Below are positions 16,486 through 24,487 of a stretch of DNA of 64,000 bases, piece after piece (within the stretch, counting starts at the first letter, position 1; each line of letters starts with the position of its first letter). The stretch covers positions 620,001-684,000 of the forward strand of contig NZ_JAGGKI010000001.1 in assembly GCF_017873605.1 (NCBI RefSeq). Direction: 5' to 3'. The position numbers and the translations under genes were made by a program. This stretch comes from Paenibacillus lactis. GTDB lineage: Bacteria > Bacillota > Bacilli > Paenibacillales > Paenibacillaceae. The notes under the pieces were generated by a model. It was not told where the DNA came from. It saw nothing but the letters and a program-made list of their open reading frames with translations, and did no database searches.

Positions 16486-18120
16486 TTAGAAGGTAATTTT
16501 AGATCGATAGACAAGCCAATCATAATAACGAATCAACTTTTTAAAGTTAGTCCTGATTGATTGGTTTTCTGCATTAAGAAAATCCAAATTTGTTATTATA
16601 TACTCTTTAAGTACTTCTACATCAGTTTTCCCTTTTCCAAGAATGGGTATTAACCCCGCTGCTTTTTGGACAGGTACTTTACTTAATAGTTCGTTCAAAT
16701 CTGCGTACCCTTTTCTAAGTTCCGATAGGTTTGCCCTCTGATATCGTATCAAAAAGTCCTCGTACTTCATGTTTAGCTTTTTAATGAGATTAGGCACTAA
16801 GCTTTCTTTGGACAGGCCACTTTCTGCAATATACTTAAATACAGGCAAGTAAGTATTTGCTCTTAGTAACAATGGCAGGGTCTCTAATACTATTTGTTCA
16901 GGAACCCACGATGTTTCTTTAACAATCCCCTCAAAAAGTTCGGTATCAGTAATACTGCCATAGCCCTTCAATGAAATTTGCTTTGAAATTCCTACCCCAA
17001 AGACAAATTCTACTTTTGAATTATCATAATCTTGTTCAAGTTCGAGAGCAGCATGGAGTTGATTATTTGGGTCATTATGCTTTACTAACTCATAAATTTG
17101 AGTTTTCATTTTACGCATTAACTTTGTACTAAACTTTCGTTTGTTTCTTGAAAGTGCTTTATAGACATTTGAAAAATCATTACATTTGACTATCGTAATT
17201 GGCAAGGGAATTTTATTTATCAATATCGTCCCTTCCTCAAATGAATCTAGTTCCTCATTTTTCGTTCTCTGAACGAATATCAATCTATCCTTTAATTTAT
17301 GAAGGTTTTCAATACTTAGACAATTCGTTATTGATTCTAGGATACTTCCAATATTCTCATCTGACAAAGAATAGCCGATAAAAACAACAGGATGTTCAAC
17401 AAAGATTGTAAGCAACTTAGCAGCTAAATATGGATTACGGTCATTAAAATCCTTATAGTCATCGTCAGTGAGAATAAGAGAATCTGGAACTGTACAGCAG
17501 CCATGAATCTTGTAAATTTCATTAATCTCTTTTGGATCCGAAAACAAAAGTTCCTTCTGACCGATGTATTTAACAAATTCCTCTTTTTCAAAAATCTGTT
17601 CAATCAAGCAATCCCAATTTGTAGTAATGACTCCATCAATATTAACTTGTTTTAGGCTCTCTATTTCTCTGTCTAATCCCTCGGAAATACCAAACTCATA
17701 GAATTTTTCTCTTAGATACTTTGAGATTTGAATTTTTAGTGGAGTCGTTTTACCAGATATTGTTCCTTTGAATTCCTCTCTGCTGTCTCTATATTCATCT
17801 CCTGTGAACCAAACTTGATGAAAATCGTTTGCAAGTAATCCTGCGATTTTCTCCTGCTTACCCGCAACAGAAGATGAATAGTACTCATAATCTGTAGTGC
17901 TGAACGCCGAAAATTTTTTCAATAATCCTTCCCAGTCTTCTAGCCCGAGATATCTTCTCGAGAAACCGGAGCCTACAAACAAGAATGGCGAGGAATCAAA
18001 CTTCTTAAGATGCTCAGCAAGCCTATCTTGAACATGCTCATTTACCCATCTTGAACAACCATTCTTTTTCCCGCCCCTTTCTTGATCTAAACCAATTTCC
18101 GTTTCTTTGTAGGACGCCAT
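16486..18120 (-). CDS. SIR2-domain protein, candidate NAD-hydrolysing defence effector
   Basis: From ATG 18120 (GGAG just upstream; a TTG at 18165 is the longer option) this is ~544 residues. Residues ~25-300 form a SIR2_2-type domain. They contain FLFVGSGFSRRYL (nucleotide-binding GxGxS), ITTNWDCLIE, IHGC with the candidate catalytic His, and PVVFIGYSLSDENI. The C-terminal ~250 residues are helical and unrecognised. Bacterial SIR2 proteins in defence systems cleave NAD+ on phage infection. The gene overlaps the end of the small Mrr-like gene by 34 bases, so the two are probably translated together. Confidence 0.82.
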   Translation of the reverse strand: MASYKETEIGLDQERGGKKNGCSRWVNEHVQDRLAEHLKKFDSSPFLFVGSGFSRRYLGLEDWEGLLKKFSAFSTTDYEYYSSSVAGKQEKIAGLLANDFHQVWFTGDEYRDSREEFKGTISGKTTPLKIQISKYLREKFYEFGISEGLDREIESLKQVNIDGVITTNWDCLIEQIFEKEEFVKYIGQKELLFSDPKEINEIYKIHGCCTVPDSLILTDDDYKDFNDRNPYLAAKLLTIFVEHPVVFIGYSLSDENIGSILESITNCLSIENLHKLKDRLIFVQRTKNEELDSFEEGTILINKIPLPITIVKCNDFSNVYKALSRNKRKFSTKLMRKMKTQIYELVKHNDPNNQLHAALELEQDYDNSKVEFVFGVGISKQISLKGYGSITDTELFEGIVKETSWVPEQIVLETLPLLLRANTYLPVFKYIAESGLSKESLVPNLIKKLNMKYEDFLIRYQRANLSELRKGYADLNELLSKVPVQKAAGLIPILGKGKTDVEVLKEYIITNLDFLNAENQSIRTNFKKLIRYYDWLVYRSKITF

Positions 18121-18611
18121 TTGCTCCAGGATTCCAATTTCTGTCCAACTAGTCCTCCATGCCAATACTCCACCCTAAATTGCTCTGCTTCCTTCTTCGC
18201 AGGTCCCGTCAAGTCTGAGGTAGTGACCAGCAACGTCAGCATGCAATTGTGATTCCGCTTGGCAGCCACAAGCTCACGAACCGTCTGGACAGCAACCATG
18301 TTGTGATCGGCGTAACACTTTGCCTGCACAGCCGTCCTCTCGCCACGCTTGTCCACGATGACCAGATCCACTCCACCATCGTTTCCGCCAATGCCGACCT
18401 CGTGAACAACATAGCCCTGATCTCGAAAGTACAAGGCAAGAAGTCTTTCAAATTCAAACCCATTTAAATCATTTAATGGTTTGGTAAGAAGCACTTCATC
18501 CGGCCTGCAAGTCTTAGATGCCCGATGGGACGCCCTTGCCGATGATTCTTTGCGCTTTGTCCTTACCTTAGATGCTCGTTTTCTAGCGCTCCTTCTCTTC
18601 TTTGGCTTCAA
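18087..18611 (-). CDS. Small Mrr-like restriction endonuclease
   Basis: This is a 174-residue protein starting with TTG at 18611. A very basic N-terminal tail (residues 1-35, nearly all K/R/S/A) may bind nucleic acid. The rest is a minimal Mrr-type nuclease: FEFERLLALYFRDQGY, NDGGVDLVI with the catalytic Asp, VQAKCY with the QxK pair, and LVTTSDLTGPAKKEAEQF. It has no methylase or specificity partner nearby. Its 34-base overlap with the SIR2 gene marks them as one unit. In such pairs the nuclease-like part may act as sensor, effector or both. Confidence 0.82.
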   Translation of the reverse strand: MKPKKRRSARKRASKVRTKRKESSARASHRASKTCRPDEVLLTKPLNDLNGFEFERLLALYFRDQGYVVHEVGIGGNDGGVDLVIVDKRGERTAVQAKCYADHNMVAVQTVRELVAAKRNHNCMLTLLVTTSDLTGPAKKEAEQFRVEYWHGGLVGQKLESWSKWRPTKKRKLV

Positions 18612-18740
18612 GATCCCCTAAATAACCCCGAGCAGCACAACTCCAATGAAAAACCAAATGATCTCCTTCATGCCATCTCCCGTTGTCTGTTGTTCTTATG
18701 TATTCATTTTACAACAGGTGGGTATATTTTCCTATGTATA

Positions 18741-18975
18741 TCAGCAAACCTTGGCGAATTTCGATGCTCTACTTCAATATTCACCATTTCAACAACGAAA
18801 GACCTTGTTGCATTTCGTCGTTAAGAAGATCACGTTGGATAGTAAGCGCTGTGCAAAATGCGTTGAGCTCGTGTTTAATGAAGATACCGAGAAGCATTTT
18901 ATATGCGTAGCCCCTTCCGCTGACTATATCGCGGAAGGGGCCTTTCCTTTGTGTAGAAAGGCCCCCTCGACTTAA
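18741..18975 (+). pseudogene. Large serine recombinase C-terminal relic (Ccr/integrase-like)
   Basis: The plus-strand frame reads FDALLQYSPFQQRKTLLHFV, KKITLDSKR, then ELVFNEDTEKHF. This pattern (helix, LLH-x2-KKI-T-x-(R/K), then a beta strand with FNED) is how many large serine recombinases of Bacillales end. The upstream frame (from 18646) has no sensible coding content and the catalytic N-terminus is gone. The frame runs on through the hairpins to a TAA at 18973. SCC elements carry such recombinases (CcrA/B/C), so a relic inside cassette A is telling. The match is from memory and short. Confidence 0.5.
18910..18965. terminator. Two overlapping, mutually exclusive hairpins
   Basis: GCCCCTTCCGC/GCGGAAGGGGC (11-base perfect stem, 18910-18941) and GGGGCCTTTC/GAAAGGCCCC (10-base perfect stem, 18937-18965) share bases, so only one can form at a time. 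They sit at the end of the recombinase relic and most likely form its old terminator. Confidence 0.55.
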
Positions 18976-19011
18976 ACAATTGATTTCTATTGTAATCTAA
19001 TTACTCGTACC

Positions 19012-19262
19012 CTACATAAAGGCATCTTCCCCGCCCAGAACTTTAGCGATAATATCATTGGAAACCTTCAACCTTTCTGCTATAAACCTCTCCATTTCGT
19101 CTGTATCAATAACTACAGGCTCCGATTGTTCCGATTCATTTTCAGGCGGCACATCCATAAAAAGTCCCTTACTCCGTAAAAAAACCATTTCACAATCTAA
19201 TATTGCTCCAACGAGTTCCTCTGGCTGACCTGTTTCTTGCTTGTATGAACATGCAGCTTCAT
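19012..19262 (-). pseudogene. Small frameshifted gene of unknown function
   Basis: A good ribosome binding site (GGGGGAGG) precedes ATG 19262, which opens MKLHVHTSKKQ and stops 17 codons later. An adjacent frame then continues as ETGQPEELVGAILDCE and MVFLRSKGLFMDVPPENESE, ending ERLKVSNDIIAKVLGGEDAF at 19012. The second part (58 residues from ATG 19188) is acidic and coding-like. A single frameshift near 19225 would join them into ~83 residues. No family recognised. Confidence 0.4.
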
Positions 19263-19421
19263 AACAGCCTCCCCCTTATATAATTTGGCAGGCACACACA
19301 AGTTTTCCTCGCTATGCAAGGACTTTATTGTCTATGATTGCTCTCTATCGATCTGTAGATTTTCCGTTTCCTCAGCGAAAGAATTTCCAACATATATTGA
19401 GTTCGCTATACTTTTGCCCTG

Positions 19422-19449
19422 TTCAACATTACAATACTCTATTTATACT
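19422..19449 (+). promoter_or_regulatory. Probable sigma-A promoter of the 19485 gene
   Basis: TTCAAC (-35) and TATACT (-10) are separated by 16 bases and lie 36 bases upstream of the start codon in AT-rich DNA. GGGGG precedes the ATG. Confidence 0.45.
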
Positions 19450-19484
19450 AAACAATAGGTAAGAGATTAAAGGGGGCAGTAAAA

Positions 19485-20378
19485 ATGTTTGAAAGCAAAG
19501 TAGTACCTATTCTCGAGAGGCTTTCTACTACAGAGAAAAAAATGCTCATTTCGTCTTTAAAATCGCTGGATTTTGAAGACGATATGAAATATAACAGTTT
19601 TGGGCATAAATTTAGAGAAATGATGACCAAAGTTTTGCATCGTTTAGCTCCGGATAAGGATGTTCTTGCATGTTCTTGGTATGAAAATGAACATGATAAT
19701 AAGCCGACTAGGAAACAACGGCTCTTATACGCGATAAAGAGTGGGCTAGAAGATGAATTTATTGAATCTGAGTTAGAGATTGATTTAGCCATTGTTTCCA
19801 AACGACTTGGAAAGGTTGTCTCAGAACTAAATAAGTATACTCATTTTGGTGAAGGTGCTATTGATGTAAGCAAAGAGATTGGGGAGGCTTTTGTATCTGA
19901 GTCTATTGATTTTCTCCTTCAGTTCTTTTCAAACATCGATGAAATTCGATCCCAAATTGTGAATGCTTATGAAGATCTTTTGAATCGAAAGATTACAGAA
20001 GCAATTATAAATGATGTGTTGCAAGAAATTGATGTCCTCGCAACTCACTACACTGTTGATGGCAATACAATTGATACTATCTCTGTCACTGATATCGATG
20101 CCCATTATATTTATATCTACATAGATGGATTCGTGGACGTTACACACCAATTTGGTTCTGATGGGGACTTGCGACGGGGAGATGGGGTGGAATTTGAGGA
20201 GTCTTATCCTTTTACTATTAATATGGAGGTACCCGTGTTTGATCCATTAGATATCGAAATTGAGACAGACGATATAATGGTTGATACTGATAAATATTAT
20301 GATGATGGTGAAGAAGAGATTGATCCTGGTGACGAGCCATATGAACCCGATGAGCCTGATTATGACGATGAGCGTTAA
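19485..20378 (+). CDS. Unknown protein, possibly of the pPIWI-associated nuclease type
   Basis: This is a 297-residue cytosolic protein. The N-terminal half is helical (FREMMTKVLHRLAPDKDVLA, then NKPTRKQR, then SELNKYTHFG). The second half is beta-rich (IDAHYIYIYIDGFVDVTHQF) and the last 30 residues are very acidic, almost all D/E/P/Y. From memory the LAPD...PTRKQR...YTHF pattern resembles the family named predicted pPIWI-associating nuclease, but I cannot check it and no catalytic site is certain. It is the only intact plus-strand gene of cassette A, with its own promoter, and converges on the 20496 gene across a shared terminator. Confidence 0.6.
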   Translation: MFESKVVPILERLSTTEKKMLISSLKSLDFEDDMKYNSFGHKFREMMTKVLHRLAPDKDVLACSWYENEHDNKPTRKQRLLYAIKSGLEDEFIESELEIDLAIVSKRLGKVVSELNKYTHFGEGAIDVSKEIGEAFVSESIDFLLQFFSNIDEIRSQIVNAYEDLLNRKITEAIINDVLQEIDVLATHYTVDGNTIDTISVTDIDAHYIYIYIDGFVDVTHQFGSDGDLRRGDGVEFEESYPFTINMEVPVFDPLDIEIETDDIMVDTDKYYDDGEEEIDPGDEPYEPDEPDYDDER

Positions 20379-20432
20379 ATTATAATAAGGTATTTTTAAT
20401 AGTAACACTTTCGCTGACACTGACAACACGAC

Positions 20433-20469
20433 AGAAGAGGCTTTTCCTTTGCCCGGAAAAGCCTCTTCT
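20433..20469. terminator. Shared terminator between two convergent genes
   Basis: AGAAGAGGCTTTTCC pairs perfectly with GGAAAAGCCTCTTCT around a 7-base loop, 55 bases after the plus-strand stop and 27 bases after the minus-strand stop. Confidence 0.8.
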
Positions 20470-20495
20470 ATATAATATCGCCTTGAATTTTGCCC

Positions 20496-21242
20496 TTATT
20501 TAAGTCGCCATTGGATTTTGTCGGCATCATAAATGGTAACATCTATAGGTGTCGTTATGTCACGTTCGTCCGTCACGCTTCCATTTGGATTCCAGTGGAA
20601 ATAGTAGTTTGCGAAATGACCATTATATGATTTTCTGCTCAAGTGTTGCTGTAGTTCGTTAGTATTAAAAATCAGTCCTTTATAGGAATCCCCATTTTCA
20701 ACTAAGTATATATGATAATCAAATTGAGTAATATGCTGGTCATCTTCCTTATGCCACGAGCAGCATTGTTTTTGCGGATTGTAACTTTCATCGTGGTAGT
20801 CTCTGGATAGACCCACCTTCACTTTTACAATACGTTTATCTGCCAGTTCTACTTCCATAGTGCTGTAACGTACTTTAACAACCTTTGATCCTTTATTGTT
20901 CTTCACAATATTGCTCATTACGTAACCTACTGCTTTCTTTCTGTTCATACGCTTCTTCGTATTAGAATCATCCATGTCTTTATACAAAAACTGGCCCCTA
21001 TCCTCATTTTTACGGTAGGATTCTTCTCTGTCGTCATCTTGGGTATTCTTTGATAATCGGAGATCCTCTAATGTATTGTAAACGCGACTAACATCTTCAA
21101 AAGATGCCTCTGTGATAAAAAGCGTGAATGATACATCGTCCGTAGCTAAAAGTGTTCGAGCTACCAACTTGTCCATCTGTGAAGCACTATCATTTTTAGT
21201 TTTCCAGTCCTTGTATACACTGGCCAACTTCATTATTTGCAT
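20496..21242 (-). CDS. Hypothetical protein, cassette A
   Basis: This is a 248-residue soluble protein starting at ATG 21242 with GGGAGAT upstream. It is highly charged in the middle (DDDREESYRKNEDR) with a C-terminal half full of aromatic and beta-type segments (QFDYHIYLVENGDSYKGLIF, HFANYYFHWNPNGS). No signal peptide, membrane segment or known catalytic motif. It is the first gene read after rlmH on the minus strand and converges on the 19485 gene. The two may be a pair, but nothing in the sequence proves it. Confidence 0.65.
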   Translation of the reverse strand: MQIMKLASVYKDWKTKNDSASQMDKLVARTLLATDDVSFTLFITEASFEDVSRVYNTLEDLRLSKNTQDDDREESYRKNEDRGQFLYKDMDDSNTKKRMNRKKAVGYVMSNIVKNNKGSKVVKVRYSTMEVELADKRIVKVKVGLSRDYHDESYNPQKQCCSWHKEDDQHITQFDYHIYLVENGDSYKGLIFNTNELQQHLSRKSYNGHFANYYFHWNPNGSVTDERDITTPIDVTIYDADKIQWRLK

Positions 21243-21530
21243 TGCCCTATCTCCCTTCAGTTTTTAAGATGGGGTTCTTTACATGTTACCATCATAAACT
21301 ACATAGTTAAAACAGGTAACACAGAAATTAAAATAAGCAACATAGGAATTATAAATAATTACGGGTTTAATTTTCGCTTATTTAGTTTAGGCTATTCTAA
21401 CAAACAAAAAAACGCCTTTGTTTACTGATTTTCAGAAGCAGCAAACAAAGACGAAAGTTAGATTAATCTTAACCTTAATACATGTGTATACCATTTACAA
21501 TGTCCGCAACATAATGGGGGGCAAACTAAA

Positions 21531-21557
21531 GTTTCGCCCTACTTATGATACGGTTCC
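21531..21557. repeat. SCC-like att site at the 3' end of rlmH
   Basis: The minus strand reads GGAACCGTATCATAAGTAGG, that is the last codons of rlmH (Glu-Pro-Tyr-His-Lys-stop), followed by GCGAAAC. In staphylococci SCC elements insert in exactly these codons, with core TATCATAA. The same 20-base string (GTTTCGCCCTACTTATGATA on plus) recurs at 15,053. Confidence 0.75.
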
Positions 21558-22018
21558 CCCCGATTAATCTTCACCGCACGGTAAATCTGCTCCACCAACA
21601 CCAGCCGCATAAGCTGGTGAGGCAAGGTCATGCGCCCGAAGCTGAGCTTCGTTTGGGCGCGCTTTAACACGGCCTCGGAGAGACCGTTCGAGCCGCCGAT
21701 CACGAAGGTGACGGTGCTGGTGCCGTAGGTTCCCAGTTTGTCGATATGGGCGGCCAGATCCTCGCTAGACCACAGCTGGCCGCCGATCGCGAGCGCGATC
21801 ACGTGGGCGTCCGGCTTGATGTGGCCGAGAATGCCCGCACCCTCCTTCTCCTGCACTTGACGCATCTCCGCCTCGCTCATGTTTTCAGGCGCTTTCTCGT
21901 CAGGCACCTCGTGCACCGACAGGCGCACATAAGGCGCAAGGCGCTTGCTGTATTCCGCAATGCCCTGCACCAGATATTTCTCCTTCAGCTTGCCGACGCA
22001 TACGATCTGTATATTCAT
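21539..22018 (-). CDS. rlmH: 23S rRNA (pseudouridine1915-N3)-methyltransferase RlmH
   Basis: This 159-residue SPOUT-family enzyme methylates pseudouridine 1915 in helix 69 of 23S rRNA, using SAM. It starts [15 protein letters not shown], has the SAM-binding [12 protein letters not shown], and ends with [17 protein letters not shown] and GEPYHK. The length is normal (159). It is the homologue of staphylococcal orfX. The reading frame is intact although repeated copies of its last codons lie downstream, as expected if insertions regenerate the C-terminus. AGGAG lies ten bases upstream of the ATG. Confidence 0.98.
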   Translation of the reverse strand: MNIQIVCVGKLKEKYLVQGIAEYSKRLAPYVRLSVHEVPDEKAPENMSEAEMRQVQEKEGAGILGHIKPDAHVIALAIGGQLWSSEDLAAHIDKLGTYGTSTVTFVIGGSNGLSEAVLKRAQTKLSFGRMTLPHQLMRLVLVEQIYRAVKINRGEPYHK

Positions 22019-22159
22019 GGCGATGATTCGCTCCTTATCTACGCTGTTCTGACGTCCATTCTAACATGGTGCCACTGCCAATTAAAGGACATACCCATTG
22101 CCATCTCACCTCCAAGCAGAGCGCTCACCCTCATTCCATTCCACTTAAACTCGAGCCGA

Positions 22160-22200
22160 TTATTAAAAAAGAGCCCTCTCCATCTGGAGCGACTCTTTCT
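22160..22200 (-). terminator. Terminator of the P450 gene
   Basis: AAAGAGTCGCTCC pairs imperfectly with GGAGAGGGCTCTTT (minus strand) and is followed by a T run, 12 bases past the P450 stop. Confidence 0.75.
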
Positions 22201-22211
22201 TGACTTCCTAT

Positions 22212-23336
22212 CTATTTTAAAATGATCGGCAGCTCTTTCAACGCAAACATCATCGTACTGTCCATCCGGGAAAGCGGGGCCGAGCGGTCGCGCCGATACT
22301 CCGGGAAGCGCTCCAGCAGCGCCTCAATCGCAATGCGGGACTCCATCCGCGCGAGCTGAGAGCCGAGGCAATAATGGATGCCGCTTCCGAGTCCAAGATG
22401 CGGATTCGGATTTCGGTGAATATTGAATACGTCCGGACGCTCGAACACCGCCTCGTCATGATTGGCGGAAGCCATCCAGATATACACATGCTCGTTCTCC
22501 CTCAGCGTCTTCCCGCCCAGTTCCGTCTCCTGCTTCACGCGGCGGAACATCACCTGTACCGGCGAGAAATAACGGAATACTTCCTCCAGTGCGCCCGGGA
22601 TGAGCGATCGGTCCGCGAGAAGCTCTGCCCGCACCTCCGGCAAGCTATCGATGGCCAGAACGGCAGAGGAGATCAAATTCGTTGTCGTCTCATTGCCGGC
22701 GACCAGCAGGAGGATGCAGAAGCCGATGATTTCAAGCTCGGTCAGAGACTCATTATCGATACGGGCTTCCACCAGCTTCGTAATCAGGTCATCCTGCGGA
22801 TGGCGGCGCCGGTCATCCGCGATGGCCGAGAAGTACTCGCTCATCTCGCGCTGGCACTGGATATACGCTTCGTAATTATCGCCAACCAACGCATCTGACC
22901 AAGCCTTGAAGCGTTCCCGGTATTCCAGCGATACGCCTAGCATCTCGGCGATGACGACGATCGGGAGCGGACTCGCTAAATCCGCCACGATGTCCATCTT
23001 CCCCTTCTTCTCCGCTTCATCCAGCAGGGACTTCGTGATCTCCTCGATCTTGGGAGCAAGCGACTCGATCATCCGCGGCGTAAACGCATGGGAGACCAGT
23101 TTCCGAAGCTGTCGGTGCTTCGGCGGATCCTGCCGGAGCAGGCTGGACTCGATCGGGTCCTCCGTAGAAGGCGAGCCTTGGGAAGAGAAGACCTCATAGT
23201 TGGTGAAGACCGCTTTGACATCCTCGTATTTAAATACGTTCCAGGCTCCGCTACCATCAATTGCAGCCACCGGAGATTCCGTTCGCATCTGGCGGAACCA
23301 TTCCAGCGGGAGTAAACCGTTCTTATTCCATTCCAT
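22212..23336 (-). CDS. Cytochrome P450
   Basis: From ATG 23336 (GGAGG eight bases upstream; the longer frame starts inside that site) the protein has 374 residues. It has the oxygen-binding I-helix AGNETTTNLI, the EEVFRY (ExxR) K-helix, and the heme-ligand loop LGLGSGIHYCLGSQLAR with the Cys thiolate. This is a soluble class I bacterial P450 that takes electrons from ferredoxin or flavodoxin, and no redox partner gene is adjacent. Substrate unknown. It is somewhat short, as many CYP107-like enzymes are ~400. A TetR regulator gene lies directly upstream, with matching palindromes before both genes. Confidence 0.95.
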   Translation of the reverse strand: MEWNKNGLLPLEWFRQMRTESPVAAIDGSGAWNVFKYEDVKAVFTNYEVFSSQGSPSTEDPIESSLLRQDPPKHRQLRKLVSHAFTPRMIESLAPKIEEITKSLLDEAEKKGKMDIVADLASPLPIVVIAEMLGVSLEYRERFKAWSDALVGDNYEAYIQCQREMSEYFSAIADDRRRHPQDDLITKLVEARIDNESLTELEIIGFCILLLVAGNETTTNLISSAVLAIDSLPEVRAELLADRSLIPGALEEVFRYFSPVQVMFRRVKQETELGGKTLRENEHVYIWMASANHDEAVFERPDVFNIHRNPNPHLGLGSGIHYCLGSQLARMESRIAIEALLERFPEYRRDRSAPLSRMDSTMMFALKELPIILK

Positions 23337-23368
23337 ACCGATAACCTCCATCTTCGCTTCAAGATTTG

Positions 23369-23387
23369 AACTGACTGGTCAGTCAGA
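23369..23387. promoter_or_regulatory. TetR-type operator before the P450 gene
   Basis: CTGACTGGTCAGTCAG, with TGAC-TG-GTCA as inverted repeat, lies 35 bases upstream of the P450 start. The same CTGACTGGTCAGT string precedes the TetR gene. Confidence 0.65.
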
Positions 23388-23411
23388 CCTGCTTACAAAA
23401 GAAGGCCGAGT

Positions 23412-23990
23412 TTATTCAACCGATATAAACAGGCCTTGGGTAATGACCGTGAACACAAACTGCTCCAGGTCTTCGCGGGTATAGGCTTCTTGATGATTCA
23501 AATAATAATTACATACGCTCTCCAATGTGCCGATCATGCTGACTGCAGCCAGGTTGGCATCGACATCGCGGAACAGATTCTCTTCACACTTGCCATCCTC
23601 AATGATCTTCGCTAGAAAACCGATATGCGTCCGCTTCAGCTCCTTCAGCTCTTCCAGGACATCCTGCTCAATGCCGTTCGAGATCTCATTGAATACGATA
23701 TGGGAAAAATGCCGGGATTCCAGAAACAGATCCAGATGATGACGGATGGTCCGCATAATCATCTCTTTGATCGGCAGCGGGGAATTCAGATCCGCTTCGG
23801 TCCGCCGCATAATATCCTCGAAGCCCTGCTTGACGACCGTCTTGAAGAGCTGGGATTTGCCCGGGAAGTTGTAGTACAGCGTTCCCTTGGCAACCTGAGC
23901 GCGGGCGGCAATCTCGTCCATGCTTGCGCGGTGGTATCCGTTCTCGGAGAATACTTCTATGGCTGCTTGGATAATTTTTTCTTTGCTCAC
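23412..23990 (-). CDS. TetR/AcrR family transcriptional regulator
   Basis: This ~192-residue repressor has an N-terminal helix-turn-helix (SKEKIIQAAIEVFSENGYH, then AKGTLYYNFPGKSQLF) and a helical ligand-binding domain. I prefer GTG 23990 (VSKEKII, AAAGGG upstream) over the TTG at 24014 that opens the frame. The gene runs in tandem with the P450 gene, which starts 76 bases further on. Identical palindromes before each gene indicate that it represses itself and the P450 until a ligand, perhaps the P450 substrate, binds. Confidence 0.92.
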   Translation of the reverse strand: MSKEKIIQAAIEVFSENGYHRASMDEIAARAQVAKGTLYYNFPGKSQLFKTVVKQGFEDIMRRTEADLNSPLPIKEMIMRTIRHHLDLFLESRHFSHIVFNEISNGIEQDVLEELKELKRTHIGFLAKIIEDGKCEENLFRDVDANLAAVSMIGTLESVCNYYLNHQEAYTREDLEQFVFTVITQGLFISVE

Positions 23991-24033
23991 AATGGGGTCT
24001 GCCCTTTCACACAAATTTCAGTTCAACGTTTCT

Positions 24034-24053
24034 TGTTCTGACTGGTCAGTTCA
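24034..24053. promoter_or_regulatory. TetR-type operator before the tetR gene
   Basis: TTCTGACTGGTCAGTTC carries the same TGACTGGTCA inverted repeat as the site before the P450 gene, supporting autoregulation. Confidence 0.65.
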
Positions 24054-24259
24054 AAAAATAAGATAACATGCTGGGAAAAATTAGTCAACCGAAGAAGTCC
24101 CTAGACTATATCAATGTTGGATTCCATCCATATATATTTCGATTCTTAGGTTTATTTCCGTTCTATCCTATACATATGGTCCAATACAGTGTATATTTCA
24201 ACAGGGCTGGTAAAGAATCAGCATATAGGGACAAGAATATATCGTAACGGAGTGATGGG

Positions 24260-24433
24260 TTGAGTAAATCCAAGGGCAAGGGCGGAACAGGCCGAGGCAC
24301 AGGCAAGAAAGGTTGGAGCCGATGGGATGCCAGCGCGAGAAGAGCCAAGAGTAAACCCAAACCTTATACCAGTAAAGGGACCAAGCAGGCGGACAATGCA
24401 GCGGACGCCAGTAAGCATAAAGGTACCCCATAA
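24260..24433 (+). CDS. Small basic protein, DUF3934-like
   Basis: A TTG start (GGAG seven bases upstream) opens a 57-residue protein very rich in Lys, Gly and Ser: MSKSKGKGGTGRGTGKKGW, then SRWDASARRAKSK and PYTSKG. The GTGxGTGKKGWxRW core matches small Bacillales proteins annotated DUF3934, as far as I recall. Function is unknown; the charge suggests nucleic-acid binding. It is shorter than most gene finders accept but has a clean ribosome binding site and lies just before the HEAT-repeat gene on the same strand. Confidence 0.7.
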   Translation: MSKSKGKGGTGRGTGKKGWSRWDASARRAKSKPKPYTSKGTKQADNAADASKHKGTP

Positions 24434-24487
24434 TGAACATATGGTTTTAGGAGCCCCCTGATACCACCTATGAAGGAGATGAACGGA

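Larger units (their letters stand above)
15073..21545. mobile_element. SCC-like cassette A (defence cargo), next to rlmH
   Basis: The interval of ~6.5 kb runs from the 15.06-kb att-like site to the 3' end of rlmH. It is visibly AT-richer than the DNA to the right of rlmH. Read inward, the ends begin TATCAactaTAGaGCGAAA and TATCATAAGTAGGGCGAAA, imperfect terminal inverted repeats. Contents: an Mrr-like nuclease with a helical extension, a SIR2 protein, a small Mrr-like nuclease, a serine recombinase relic, a frameshifted small gene, and two convergent unknown genes. Confidence 0.6.
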
